Shown piece after piece: positions 18,498-26,888 of a stretch of DNA of 64,000 bases. This DNA comes from Nostoc sp. FACHB-110 (GTDB lineage Bacteria > Cyanobacteriota > Cyanobacteriia > Cyanobacteriales > Nostocaceae). The notes beneath the pieces were generated by a model that saw only the letters and a program-made list of their open reading frames with translations, ran no database searches and was not told the origin of the DNA. The stretch lies in NCBI RefSeq assembly GCF_014697425.1, contig NZ_JACJRU010000008.1:62001-126000 (forward strand), read 5' to 3'. The position numbers and the translations under genes were made by a program. How positions within the stretch are numbered: position 1 is the stretch's first letter; every line of letters starts with the position of its first letter.

Positions 18498-21071
18498 ATG
18501 AATCCCCAAAATAAGCCCAAGAGTTTACAGGATATTCTCAAACAACGGCAGCAATCAGGGTTTGTTGGTCGTGAGGAACAAGTTAATCTATTTCGCCAAA
18601 ATCTAGAATTACCTTTAGACGATTCTCGACGGCATTTTTTATTTAATGTTTGGGGTCAAGGAGGTGTGGGTAAAACTACATTGCTGCGCCAGTTTCGCCA
18701 AATTGCGTCAGGTGCAAAAATTATTGCGGCTTACGTTGATGAGGGTGAAAAAAGTGTCCCGGAAGTTATGGGGCGTTTGGCGGAAGAGTTGGAACAGCAA
18801 GGTCATAAGCTGGCGCAGTTTACGGAACGCTACAAAGTTTATCGCCAGAAGCGTCAAGAATTAGAAACTGACCCTGAAGCACCGCAAGGTTTCTCGGCTT
18901 TTGTGGGGAAGACTGTAGCGAAAGCGGGAATGGGGATGGCTAAACAAGTTCCCGGTTCTGGTGCGGTGTTTGGCTTGATAAATGAAGATGCTGTGGCGAC
19001 TCAAGCGGGGGAATGGACAGCTTATGTAGCGAAAAAGTTAACGAATAAAGATGAAATTCTCTTAGTCCAAGAACCAATTGAGGTTCTGACTCCGTTATTT
19101 TTAGAAGATATTTCTAAAATTGCCCAAAAGTCTGCTCTTAGTTTGTTCTTCGATACCTATGAACGCAGCGAGGAATTTCTTGATAGCTGGCTGCGAGAAG
19201 TTTTAGATGGTCGCTATGGTGAAGTACCTCTCAATATATTGATAATTATTGCTGGTCGGCAAGAATTAGATAAAAACTATTGGGCATTTTATGAGGGGTT
19301 AATGGTTCGTTTCCCTTTAGAACCATTTACAGAAGCAGAAGCTCAACAGTATCTCACCCGCAAAGGTATTACTAACAGTCGAGTTATAGAAGTAATTTTA
19401 CGTCTTTCGGGAAATTTACCCTTGTTAGTCGCAACATTGGCGGCGGAAACTCCTACTGACCCCAGTCAAGTAGGTGATCCTAGCGGTACAGCAGTAGAAC
19501 GCTTTTTAAAATGGATTGATGACCCCAAGCGGCGACAATTAGCTGTAGATGCTGCCCTTCCCCTTTGTTTAAATCGAGATGTGTTGGCTAAATTGCGCGG
19601 TGAAGAAGAGGCGGATAGTTTATTTAGCTGGCTAAAAGAAATGCCATTTATTGACGAACGCACCGATGGTTGGGCTTATCATGATGTAGTCAAAACGCAA
19701 ATGCTGCGCCACAAGCGGCTTATATCTCCGCAAAGCTGGGCTGATTTGCATGGCAAATTAGCCGACTATTACGACACCTTGCGGAATAATTTACACTTAG
19801 AAGAAGACAAAAAACAGCGCGATCCTGCTTGGCAAAATTACACACTGAATGTTTTGTATCACGGTTTATGTCAGTCCCCACAGAGAAGTTTACCTGCTGC
19901 TTTAAATCAATTCCTCGCTGCACTGAAAAATCAACGTTCTTTTGCCAAACCCTGGGCAGAAAGAATGATACAAGCAGGTAAGGATACAGGTGTTGCTGAA
20001 ATTCAGCGTTGGGGTGAAAAGTTAGCCAATGGTTTAAAAGCTTATGAGGAAAAACAGTATGAAATTGCTGTTGAAATGTTTACAGCGTTGTTGAGTAATT
20101 CCTTTCTTGAAGTCAAGTGGCGTGCAGTAGCTTTAGACTGGCGTGGTGATATTTACACCCAATCAAATCAATACTTAAAAGCTTTAGAAGATTTAACTGA
20201 AGCTATAAAATTAGTCCCTGATGAACCTGAATCTCTATCAGCTAGAGGTCGAACTTACAGGGCAATGAAACGTTATGAGGAAGCACTGCAAGACTTTAAC
20301 CGTGCCATTGAACTTAATCCTAAATATGATTGGGCAATTGCATATCGAGGTCGAACTTACAGGGCAATGAAACGTTATGAGGAAGCACTGCAAGACTTTA
20401 ACCGTGCTATTGAACTTGACCCCAAATACTATTGGGCAATTGTAAGTCGAGGTAAAACGTACCGCTTAATAGAGCGTTATCAGGAAGCAATACAAGACTA
20501 TAACCTTGCCATTGAACTTAATCCCAAACTTGACTGGGCGATCGCACGTCGAGGTCAAACTTACCATTTAATGGAGCGTTATGAGGAAGCACTAAAAGAC
20601 TTTAACCGTGCTATTGAAATCAACCCTAACCTTGACTGGGCGATCGCAAATCGTGGTGAAACTTATCTTTTAATACACCGTTATCAAGAAGCACTACAAG
20701 ATTTTAATCTCGTTATAAATTTAGATGCAGATAATGATTGGCCTTTATATACTCGCTCTTTAGCATATAAAGCACTTCAGCAAAAAGACAAAGCACAGGC
20801 TGATTTAGCACTTGCCATAAAGCTTGCTCAACAAAGATATGAAAAAGATGCTCAAAACTGGCAAAATATATTCAATCTAGCCATCTACTGTTTAGCTGCT
20901 GAAAATATAAAACCAGCAGAAGATTTATATAATTACGCACTATCACAAGCTGCTTCCTTGCAGAGTCAACGTAATGCAATTCAAGACCTAAAGGACTTTT
21001 TAACAATTTTCCCAAATCACGAACCTGCCCAATCTATGCGTCAGCTATTACAATCTTCCTTAAATATTTAA
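18498..21071 (+). CDS. STAND-like NTPase with C-terminal TPR repeats
   Basis: An 857-residue protein. Near the N-terminus, GFVGREEQVNLFRQNL is followed by a P-loop (GQGGVGKTT, residues 53-61), a Walker B-like strand (LSLFFDTYE) and the STAND-type GxP motif (LSGNLPLLVA). A helical region follows, and from about residue 540 there are about six TPR units of 34 residues (for example YEEALQDFNRAIELNPK, repeated). No enzymatic effector domain is visible at the N-terminus. STAND NTPases act as signal-sensing oligomerising switches in regulation, cell death and phage defence; which applies here is not shown. Two adjacent TPR units are nearly identical in DNA. The next three small genes follow closely on the same strand. 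Confidence 0.82.
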   Translation: MNPQNKPKSLQDILKQRQQSGFVGREEQVNLFRQNLELPLDDSRRHFLFNVWGQGGVGKTTLLRQFRQIASGAKIIAAYVDEGEKSVPEVMGRLAEELEQQGHKLAQFTERYKVYRQKRQELETDPEAPQGFSAFVGKTVAKAGMGMAKQVPGSGAVFGLINEDAVATQAGEWTAYVAKKLTNKDEILLVQEPIEVLTPLFLEDISKIAQKSALSLFFDTYERSEEFLDSWLREVLDGRYGEVPLNILIIIAGRQELDKNYWAFYEGLMVRFPLEPFTEAEAQQYLTRKGITNSRVIEVILRLSGNLPLLVATLAAETPTDPSQVGDPSGTAVERFLKWIDDPKRRQLAVDAALPLCLNRDVLAKLRGEEEADSLFSWLKEMPFIDERTDGWAYHDVVKTQMLRHKRLISPQSWADLHGKLADYYDTLRNNLHLEEDKKQRDPAWQNYTLNVLYHGLCQSPQRSLPAALNQFLAALKNQRSFAKPWAERMIQAGKDTGVAEIQRWGEKLANGLKAYEEKQYEIAVEMFTALLSNSFLEVKWRAVALDWRGDIYTQSNQYLKALEDLTEAIKLVPDEPESLSARGRTYRAMKRYEEALQDFNRAIELNPKYDWAIAYRGRTYRAMKRYEEALQDFNRAIELDPKYYWAIVSRGKTYRLIERYQEAIQDYNLAIELNPKLDWAIARRGQTYHLMERYEEALKDFNRAIEINPNLDWAIANRGETYLLIHRYQEALQDFNLVINLDADNDWPLYTRSLAYKALQQKDKAQADLALAIKLAQQRYEKDAQNWQNIFNLAIYCLAAENIKPAEDLYNYALSQAASLQSQRNAIQDLKDFLTIFPNHEPAQSMRQLLQSSLNI

Positions 21072-21096
21072 GGTACTATTCAATTACCATAAACCT

Positions 21097-21378
21097 ATGA
21101 AACCATCAGCTAAACCCTCATCTTGGCTAGAGAAAGGTATCCTAATTGAAAAAGTCAATAGTGTAAATCTGTTTAAATTCACAGACGAACTGCACGCTCG
21201 AATGCAAGAACTTATAGATAAAAAACAAGCTGATTCTCTAACACCAGAAGAAGCGGCTGAACTAGAAGCAATTGGCGAATTAATTATGATTGTTACTTAC
21301 ATGAATGGCATGATTGCTGCTGCGGCACAAAAACCCCAGGAAACTGAAACCTGGGAACAGCGATTAGATAAAAACTAG
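21097..21378 (+). CDS. small hypothetical protein
   Basis: A 93-residue soluble protein of unknown family, 25 bp downstream of the NTPase gene on the same strand and so probably co-transcribed. It has a central acidic-helical part (FTDELHARMQELIDKKQADSL, then TPEEAAELEAIGELIMIVTYM). This resembles small cyanobacterial proteins found next to TA genes, but I cannot name it. It lies 35 bp before a UPF0175 antitoxin gene. Confidence 0.6.
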   Translation: MKPSAKPSSWLEKGILIEKVNSVNLFKFTDELHARMQELIDKKQADSLTPEEAAELEAIGELIMIVTYMNGMIAAAAQKPQETETWEQRLDKN

Positions 21379-21413
21379 GCGTTGTCAAAGCAATTATTTT
21401 AGAGGCAAAATTT

Positions 21414-21668
21414 ATGCGAACCATACCGATACATTTACCAGAAACAGTATTTTCTGCACTTCGCAAAAATCCTGAAGAATTTATCCAAGAAATGCGAATT
21501 GCCGCAGCCGTTAAATGGTATGAACTAAGTGAAATATCACAAGCCAAAGCAGCAGAAGTCGCAGGGCTAAGTCGTGCAGAATTTATTAGTGCTTTATCAC
21601 GCTATCAAGTAGACTTTATGCAATATACTGCCCAAGAGTTAGTTGAAGAACTAGCCAATGTTGATTAA
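21414..21668 (+). CDS. UPF0175 family antitoxin-like protein
   Basis: An 84-residue UPF0175 protein, a family of small helix-turn-helix proteins typically paired with PIN-like DUF3368 toxins. Visible features: LPETVFSALRKNPEEF at the N-terminus, RIAAAVKWYELSEISQAKAAEVAGLSRAEFISAL as the HTH core (the key part being SQAKAAEVAGLSRAEFI), and a tail YTAQELVEELANVD. A purine-rich AGAGG precedes the ATG. It overlaps the next gene by 11 bp, the usual arrangement for a translationally coupled TA pair with the antitoxin first. Confidence 0.88.
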   Translation: MRTIPIHLPETVFSALRKNPEEFIQEMRIAAAVKWYELSEISQAKAAEVAGLSRAEFISALSRYQVDFMQYTAQELVEELANVD

Positions 21669-22143
21669 GCGTGTAATTATTAACTCTTCACCGTTAATTG
21701 TGCTTTTGAAAAGTCAACAAGCACAATTAATTCCACAACTATTCATAGAAATTTTAGTGCCATCAGGAGTTATTGAAGAAGTCACTACTAAAGATGATGC
21801 TGCATCAACGCAATTACCAAGCATTTCTTGGATACAAATAATAAAAGTTGATAGCATTGCACCTGAAATAGCAGCTTGGGATTTAGGAAAGGGTGAATAT
21901 CAAGTATTAAGTTTGGCACTAAAAAATTTAGACTATGCTGCCATTGTTGACGATAGAGCAGCACGGCGTTGTGGTCAAGCCTTAAATATTACAACTATTG
22001 GCACAGGAGGATTACTGATATTAGCAAAAAGACGCGGATTAATCCCTAGCATATCTCCTGGAATTCAAGCTTTGCGCGACGCTGGTTTGTGGTTATCTGA
22101 CAGTTTGGTTAATGTGTTAAAAAAACAAGCAGGAGAAGATTGA
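21658..22143 (+). CDS. DUF3368 PIN-like toxin
   Basis: A 161-residue DUF3368 protein with a PIN-like ribonuclease fold. Candidate acidic residues are D89/E93 in AAWDLGKGEYQVLSLAL and D109/D110 in YAAIVDDRAARRCGQAL. The N-terminal strand has NSSPLIVLLK, in which serine replaces the first Asp of classic PIN domains, a feature seen in this family. GTGGLLILAKRRGLIPS is a further family motif. The start overlaps the antitoxin end. It probably acts as an RNase neutralised by the upstream UPF0175 protein; this is inferred from family knowledge. Confidence 0.88.
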   Translation: MLIKRVIINSSPLIVLLKSQQAQLIPQLFIEILVPSGVIEEVTTKDDAASTQLPSISWIQIIKVDSIAPEIAAWDLGKGEYQVLSLALKNLDYAAIVDDRAARRCGQALNITTIGTGGLLILAKRRGLIPSISPGIQALRDAGLWLSDSLVNVLKKQAGED

Positions 22144-22181
22144 TAGCAGGTGTTTTATCCTAAGGTTTGTTAGATGTCTAA

Positions 22182-22210
22182 ATACCAGACTTTTTTGAAA
22201 AGTCTGGTAT
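22182..22210. terminator. hairpin after the DUF3368 gene
   Basis: Arms ATACCAGACT and AGTCTGGTAT (10 bp perfect, with extra A:T pairs) enclose a T-rich loop. It lies between convergent genes, so it can serve as a terminator. In form it belongs with the dispersed palindromes at 18353 and 22727. Confidence 0.55.
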
Positions 22211-22218
22211 CTAAACTA

Positions 22219-22488
22219 CTACATCAAAATTTGCCGGATTAAAATACTCATCACTTCATCAGCATTTCCGGTTGATTGCAGTGGACTCCAATCTCCCACG
22301 CTGGCGTAGCCAATTACTTGCAAATAGTGAATGGTACTTGTAACAGCTTTGGTAGAACCAATCAGTAAATGCTTAATCGGTTCTCTAGTGGGAAATTGCA
22401 TCTGGGTTGATGCAGTGGGTGTATCTAATTCTTCGCCACGGAAATCTTGTTCTAATTTAGACTGGGCGGAATTTGATGATTGTGTCAT
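22219..22488 (-). CDS. small conserved cyanobacterial protein of unknown function
   Basis: An 89-residue protein. Its first 35 residues are low complexity and polar (MTQSSNSAQSKLEQDF...). A compact C-terminal part contains EPIKHLLIGSTKAVTSTIHYLQ, VIGYASVGDWSPLQ and a final helix DEVMSILIRQIL. I recognise it as a type widespread in cyanobacteria but know no function. It is convergent with the toxin gene. Its upstream leader contains a strong HIP1-bearing inverted repeat. Confidence 0.6.
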   Translation of the reverse strand: MTQSSNSAQSKLEQDFRGEELDTPTASTQMQFPTREPIKHLLIGSTKAVTSTIHYLQVIGYASVGDWSPLQSTGNADEVMSILIRQILM

Positions 22489-22516
22489 GATTGATTTGTA
22501 TTCCTCGTAGGTTTAC

Positions 22517-22560
22517 ATAAAGGCGATCGCAGACTCTTGCCGGAGAGCGATCGCCTTTAT
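22517..22560. repeat. 14-bp inverted repeat containing two HIP1 sites
   Basis: Arms ATAAAGGCGATCGC (22517-22530) and GCGATCGCCTTTAT (22547-22560) pair perfectly around a 16-base loop. It lies about 30 bp upstream of the start of the small minus-strand gene, so it could be a leader hairpin or a terminator for transcripts from elsewhere. Confidence 0.7.
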
Positions 22561-22726
22561 CATGCTTTTATATTAAAGTATAAAATTATACTTGTCAAGC
22601 ATGAGTGCAAAAATTTTTATTATTAATTTTCAGTTTGTTATGACAATAATTTAATAGCAACTTGTGATTTATAAAGGCTAATTGGAAATAATCTCTAGCA
22701 TTAATAATTAGTTTTTAAATAATAAA

Positions 22727-22755
22727 ATCCCCGGCTTCTCAAAGAAGTCGGGGAT
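22727..22755. repeat. imperfect palindrome of the dispersed hairpin family
   Basis: ATCCCCGGCTTCTC and GAAGTCGGGGAT form a hairpin with one mismatch. It lies downstream of the Uma2 gene at 22791 (minus strand), where it may also act as a terminator. Confidence 0.55.
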
Positions 22756-22790
22756 CTGAGGATTAACTAGTCTAAATTTTTTGCAAAAAT

Positions 22791-23546
22791 CTAATCTTGT
22801 GGTTCAATACCTGCTGCGCGTAACTGTGCAGCTAGGCGTTCAGCACGTTGTCGTTCTTGTTCAGCGCGTTGCTTTTCTAGTTCAGCGCGTTGCCTTTCTT
22901 GTTCAACTAATTCAAAACCCCATAGTAATAATTGCTCGTTTCCATCCCACCAGCGCAACCAGTTTCCTGTGCGATTTTCATGAGTACCTTGCCATACACC
23001 CAAGTAAAGATTCATCTCGGCTATCCAATAATGTTGATGATTATTGGGTGTTTGTAAGCTATATCTACCTGTATTTGCATCTAAGCGATAGACTTCTAAA
23101 TTACCGCTAGCTGGTTCAAAAATAGCGTAATTTGGTACTTTTAAAATGCACTCATAAAAAAACCATTTACCAGGGGGGTAGGTAGGTTTAATAGAATATT
23201 CTCCGCCATCGGTATCAGACAAAAATTCTATGACAATTACAGGGATGTCTCCTTCTAATTGCGGGGTGTAACTCCGAATTACTTCTTTTCTATCAACGCT
23301 AATGTTGGGAATATATGCCCAGTCTGGGGCTTTAACTACTGTTTGCCCATTCAAAGTAGCGCAGATGCCGTAATTTGTGGGAGTAAGCGCATTTGGTGGT
23401 AGTTTTCCCGCTAATTCTAGGCTTTGGGTTAAGGCTGCGGCTAAGGCTGGTTGATTGATGTTATCCACAGGATCATCTGGAAGAATGTAATCATCGGGTA
23501 GTTTTTCCCAAGTGATTTGGTAGTTTTGGGTGACGGTGGATGTCAT
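22791..23546 (-). CDS. Uma2 family protein with C-terminal coiled coil
   Basis: A 251-residue long-type Uma2 protein, similar in layout to the one at 16330-17127. The predicted nuclease-fold core shows KAPDWAYIPN, IPVIVIEFLSDTDGG and WFFYECILKVPNYAIFEP. The C-terminus is a Gln/Arg/Glu-rich heptad region (QRAELEKQRAEQERQRAERL) ending AAGIEPQD. Its nuclease activity has not been shown. It is 47 bp downstream of radA on the same strand and could be co-transcribed with it. Confidence 0.82.
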   Translation of the reverse strand: MTSTVTQNYQITWEKLPDDYILPDDPVDNINQPALAAALTQSLELAGKLPPNALTPTNYGICATLNGQTVVKAPDWAYIPNISVDRKEVIRSYTPQLEGDIPVIVIEFLSDTDGGEYSIKPTYPPGKWFFYECILKVPNYAIFEPASGNLEVYRLDANTGRYSLQTPNNHQHYWIAEMNLYLGVWQGTHENRTGNWLRWWDGNEQLLLWGFELVEQERQRAELEKQRAEQERQRAERLAAQLRAAGIEPQD

Positions 23547-23593
23547 GCTGAGTAGGGGTGTGAGGGTTTAGGGGAGATTTTGTAACCTGTTAC

Positions 23594-25171
23594 CTATTCG
23601 TCGTCTGGATCTAAGTCGCTTTCTTCGATTGTATGATGGGGGATGGCGGCGATAATTGCATCGATTACCTTTGAGACTTGTAAAATTTCCAGATTCATAT
23701 CGGTGAATTTTGTCCCTTTTGGCACGATCGCTCTTTTAAATCCCAATTTAGCAGCTTCTTTTAACCGCAGTTCCATTTGGGAAACTGATCGCACTTGTCC
23801 ACCTAACCCGACTTCCCCAATCAACACTGTACCTGGATCAACGATGCGATCGCGGAAACTGGCAACAATGGCAATAGCTATCCCTAAATCAACCGCAGGT
23901 TCTCCGACATTTAAGCCACCAGCAGAAGCTACATAAGAATCTAGCTTAGACATGGGAATGCCTACCCGCTTTTCTAATACGGCAAGAATTTGGACTAATC
24001 TGTTGTAATCTATACCCGTTCCTGCCCGTCGAGGTGAGGGATAACTCGTAGGACTAACTAAAGCTTGTAACTCAACTACAATGGGGCGTGTCCCTTCGCA
24101 AGCTACAACGATAGCTGTACCGGGTGCGGGATCATCTCGATTACCTAAAAATAACTCTGAAGGGTTAGAAACTTCTCGCAGTCCTTGTGCCACCATTTCA
24201 AAAATGCCGATTTCGTGGGTTGCACCAAAGCGGTTTTTGACTGTTCTTAATAAGCGGTGGGAGGCAAAGCGATCGCCTTCAAAGTACAATACTGTATCTA
24301 CTAGGTGTTCCAATACTTTCGGCCCGGCGATCGCACCTTCTTTGGTGACGTGTCCGACAATTAACATAGTGATGTCTTCGTGCTTCGCCACTTTCATCAA
24401 GGCTGCTGTACATTCTCTCACCTGTGCCACAGAACCAGGTGCAGAAGTCAACGCCGGGAAAAATACAGTTTGAATACTATCAATTACTGCCACATTTGGC
24501 CTGAGAGAATCTATTTCTCGTAAAATTTCTTCCAAATCTGTTTCTGGCAAAACATACAAATCTGCACCTATACCCTCAGTGGGGACTACTTCTACTGGGG
24601 CTGGCAATACTTCAGTATTTACAGGCAATTCCGATTCTTCTGTATCTTCTGCTGCTTCCGTTTTTTTACCATTACCATTGCCAACTACACTCACAGGTTT
24701 AGATACACCTAAGCGCAAAGCTCGTAATTTGACTTGTTGTCCTGATTCTTCGCCAGAAACGTAGAGAATGCGGTATCTCTGCGCGAGTTGATTGGATACT
24801 TGCAACAATAATGTCGATTTCCCAATTCCCGGATCACCCCCGATTAATACCATCGAACCGGGAACTACACCACCGCCTAAAACTCGATCTAATTCTCCGT
24901 AACCGGATTCCCAACGGGTGACTTGGCGATCGCTAATTTGATCAAATGTAAGAGAAGCTCTTGGTTTTGCTGGTTTTGCAGTAGATTTTCCACTATTTTG
25001 CTCTTTATGCCAACTACCGACTCCCCCCCTCGTGGGTACATCAACTGATGATTGAATGGCAATTTGTTCTTCTAAAGAATTGTAAGTACCGCAATTAGGA
25101 CATCGACCAAACCATTGGGAAGATTCTGCCCCACATTCGTTACAAATGTAAAATGTTTTCGGCTTTGGCAT
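23594..25171 (-). CDS. radA: DNA repair protein RadA
   Basis: RadA/Sms, a RecA- and Lon-related ATPase that processes recombination intermediates by promoting branch migration. The 525 residues show the N-terminal zinc finger (CNECGAESSQWFGRCPNCG), Walker A (GGDPGIGKSTLL), the RadA-specific KNRFG motif (KNRFGATHEIG) and a C-terminal Lon-protease-like domain (AVDLGIAIAIVASFRD). Between the Walker A region and the Walker B region is an acidic insert of roughly 45 residues (NGNGKKTEAAEDTEESE onward), which makes the protein longer than the usual 450-460. Similar inserts occur in cyanobacterial homologues as far as I recall. Confidence 0.95.
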   Translation of the reverse strand: MPKPKTFYICNECGAESSQWFGRCPNCGTYNSLEEQIAIQSSVDVPTRGGVGSWHKEQNSGKSTAKPAKPRASLTFDQISDRQVTRWESGYGELDRVLGGGVVPGSMVLIGGDPGIGKSTLLLQVSNQLAQRYRILYVSGEESGQQVKLRALRLGVSKPVSVVGNGNGKKTEAAEDTEESELPVNTEVLPAPVEVVPTEGIGADLYVLPETDLEEILREIDSLRPNVAVIDSIQTVFFPALTSAPGSVAQVRECTAALMKVAKHEDITMLIVGHVTKEGAIAGPKVLEHLVDTVLYFEGDRFASHRLLRTVKNRFGATHEIGIFEMVAQGLREVSNPSELFLGNRDDPAPGTAIVVACEGTRPIVVELQALVSPTSYPSPRRAGTGIDYNRLVQILAVLEKRVGIPMSKLDSYVASAGGLNVGEPAVDLGIAIAIVASFRDRIVDPGTVLIGEVGLGGQVRSVSQMELRLKEAAKLGFKRAIVPKGTKFTDMNLEILQVSKVIDAIIAAIPHHTIEESDLDPDDE

Positions 25172-25347
25172 TCTTAAATCTTAATTAAGTTAATTAATCT
25201 TAATTTTTTCTTAATTCTCACAAAATTCTAAAATCCAAGAATAGTGGTTTTTACGGCATTTTTCAAATCAAATGAGAGAATGATATCTTAATAATATGGT
25301 ATTAAAAATTAATCATGAAAAATTTTAGTTAAGGAGCGTTGAGAAAC

Positions 25348-26076
25348 TTGGAAAGTCATAAAGAAAAAATCCTGGTAGTAGACGATGAAGCCAGCATTCG
25401 CCGGATTTTAGAAACGCGCCTTTCAATGATTGGCTACGATGTTGTCACTGCTGGCGATGGCGAGGAAGCGTTAGACACTTTCCGCAAATCTGATCCCGAT
25501 CTAGTCGTCTTGGATGTGATGATGCCAAAGCTAGATGGTTACGGTGTGTGTCAAGAGTTACGTAAGGAATCTGATGTTCCTATTATTATGCTAACAGCCT
25601 TGGGCGACGTTGCTGATCGCATCACAGGTTTAGAATTAGGCGCAGATGACTATGTAGTTAAGCCATTCTCCCCCAAAGAGCTAGAAGCACGGATTCGCTC
25701 AGTCTTACGCCGCGTAGATAAAACTGGTGCTTCGGGAATTCCCAGTTCTGGGGTAATTCACGTAGGAAATATCAAAATCGATACCAATAAACGACAAGTT
25801 TACAAAGGCGATGAGCGAATTCGCTTAACAGGAATGGAATTTAGCTTACTAGAATTGTTGGTAAGCCGTTCTGGCGAAGCTTTTTCGCGTTCGGAAATTT
25901 TGCAAGAAGTTTGGGGATATACCCCAGAACGCCATGTAGATACGCGGGTGGTAGATGTGCATATATCTCGATTACGGGCAAAATTAGAAGACGACCCCAG
26001 TAACCCAGAATTAATCTTGACTGCACGCGGTACAGGCTATTTATTTCAACGCATAATCGAACCCGGAGAAGAGTAA
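25348..26076 (+). CDS. rpaB: OmpR-family response regulator RpaB
   Basis: Response regulator of the RpaB/Ycf27 type, which binds HLR1 elements and controls photosystem and high-light genes in cyanobacteria. The receiver has the acidic pair VVDDEAS and the phosphoacceptor D56 (LVVLDVMMP). The C-terminal winged helix-turn-helix shows RLTGMEFSLLELLVSRSGEAFSR (as two parts) and HVDTRVVDVHISRLRAKLEDD. The start chosen is TTG at 25348 (MESHKEKILVVDDE), matching the family N-terminus, with AAGGAG 11 bases upstream; another TTG at 25339 is only 2 bases from that site. In many cyanobacteria the next gene is the complex C assembly factor found here. Confidence 0.92.
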   Translation: MESHKEKILVVDDEASIRRILETRLSMIGYDVVTAGDGEEALDTFRKSDPDLVVLDVMMPKLDGYGVCQELRKESDVPIIMLTALGDVADRITGLELGADDYVVKPFSPKELEARIRSVLRRVDKTGASGIPSSGVIHVGNIKIDTNKRQVYKGDERIRLTGMEFSLLELLVSRSGEAFSRSEILQEVWGYTPERHVDTRVVDVHISRLRAKLEDDPSNPELILTARGTGYLFQRIIEPGEE

Positions 26077-26081
26077 AGGAA

Positions 26082-26116
26082 AGTATGAAGTATGAAGTGT
26101 GAAGTATGAAGTGTCT
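26082..26116. repeat. heptameric tandem repeat (AGTATGA/AGTGTGA)
   Basis: Five tandem 7-bp units follow the rpaB stop codon directly: AGTATGA, AGTATGA, AGTGTGA, AGTATGA and AGTGTCT. This is the short tandemly repeated repetitive (STRR) type of heterocystous cyanobacteria. The cluster CTTCAGACTTTAGACTTCAG near 26182-26202 is related in style. Confidence 0.7.
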
Positions 26117-26215
26117 TCTTGCAGGGTAGTGTGAAATTTGAAGAGTTTCCAGCCTGTTTCTCGTTGTGTACTATATTTTTCAGACTTCAGACTTTAGACT
26201 TCAGAATTTAGAAAG

Positions 26216-26872
26216 ATGACTAAACCTGATTCCAATCAAGTTCTGCGCCGTTTACCCATAGTCGTTGGTGGGTTAGGCGCTATACTTTTGCTGATTAACC
26301 GTGTATTAACACCAGAACTCACAGAGTCTCAATCTCGTGGTGATGTGTTGGGTGTAATTTTAAGTGCTGTGCTAATTTTAACGGGTTTAATTTGGCAACA
26401 AGTACAGCCGCGATCGCCTGATGCTGTCGAACTGATTGGAGAAGAAGGTTTTATCTTAGCCACAGACTTACCAGAAGCCGTGAAAACCGAACTAGCCTGG
26501 GCATCTCATTTGATATTAACTAACACAGTTACGCGATCGCTTGTAGTTGTATATCAAGGCAAAGTTTTGTTACGTCGCGGTATTCTGGGACTTAAATCTG
26601 AAGTAGTACCAGGGCCAATCTTAAAACGGGTTCTCGAAAAACAACAGCCAATTTATTTAGTAGCTTTAAACGTCTATCCCGGCAAAATTGAATTTGATTA
26701 TTTACCCGAAAATACTCAAGGCTTAATTTGTCAGCCAATTGGCGATAAGGGTGCGATGATTTTAGGAGCAAATGCGCCCAGAAGTTACACAAAACAAGAT
26801 GAAAATTGGATTGCTGGCATTGCTGATAAATTAGCTGTAACTCTCCAGCAATTGGGAGTAGAAGCTGAATAA
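26216..26872 (+). CDS. cofactor assembly of complex C subunit B (CCB2/CCB4-like)
   Basis: A 218-residue membrane protein resembling the cyanobacterial homologue of the CCB2/CCB4 factors, which help attach heme c(i) to cytochrome b6 of the b6f complex. Two N-terminal hydrophobic segments (about 12-32 and 43-62) are followed by a soluble domain containing VELIGEEGFILATDLPEAVKTEL (in parts), LRRGILGL and EFDYLPENTQGLICQPIGDKG. It lies 140 bp after rpaB and 17 bp before the DUF456 gene, on the same strand. Confidence 0.8.
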   Translation: MTKPDSNQVLRRLPIVVGGLGAILLLINRVLTPELTESQSRGDVLGVILSAVLILTGLIWQQVQPRSPDAVELIGEEGFILATDLPEAVKTELAWASHLILTNTVTRSLVVVYQGKVLLRRGILGLKSEVVPGPILKRVLEKQQPIYLVALNVYPGKIEFDYLPENTQGLICQPIGDKGAMILGANAPRSYTKQDENWIAGIADKLAVTLQQLGVEAE

Positions 26873-26888
26873 TTATAAATTACAAATT

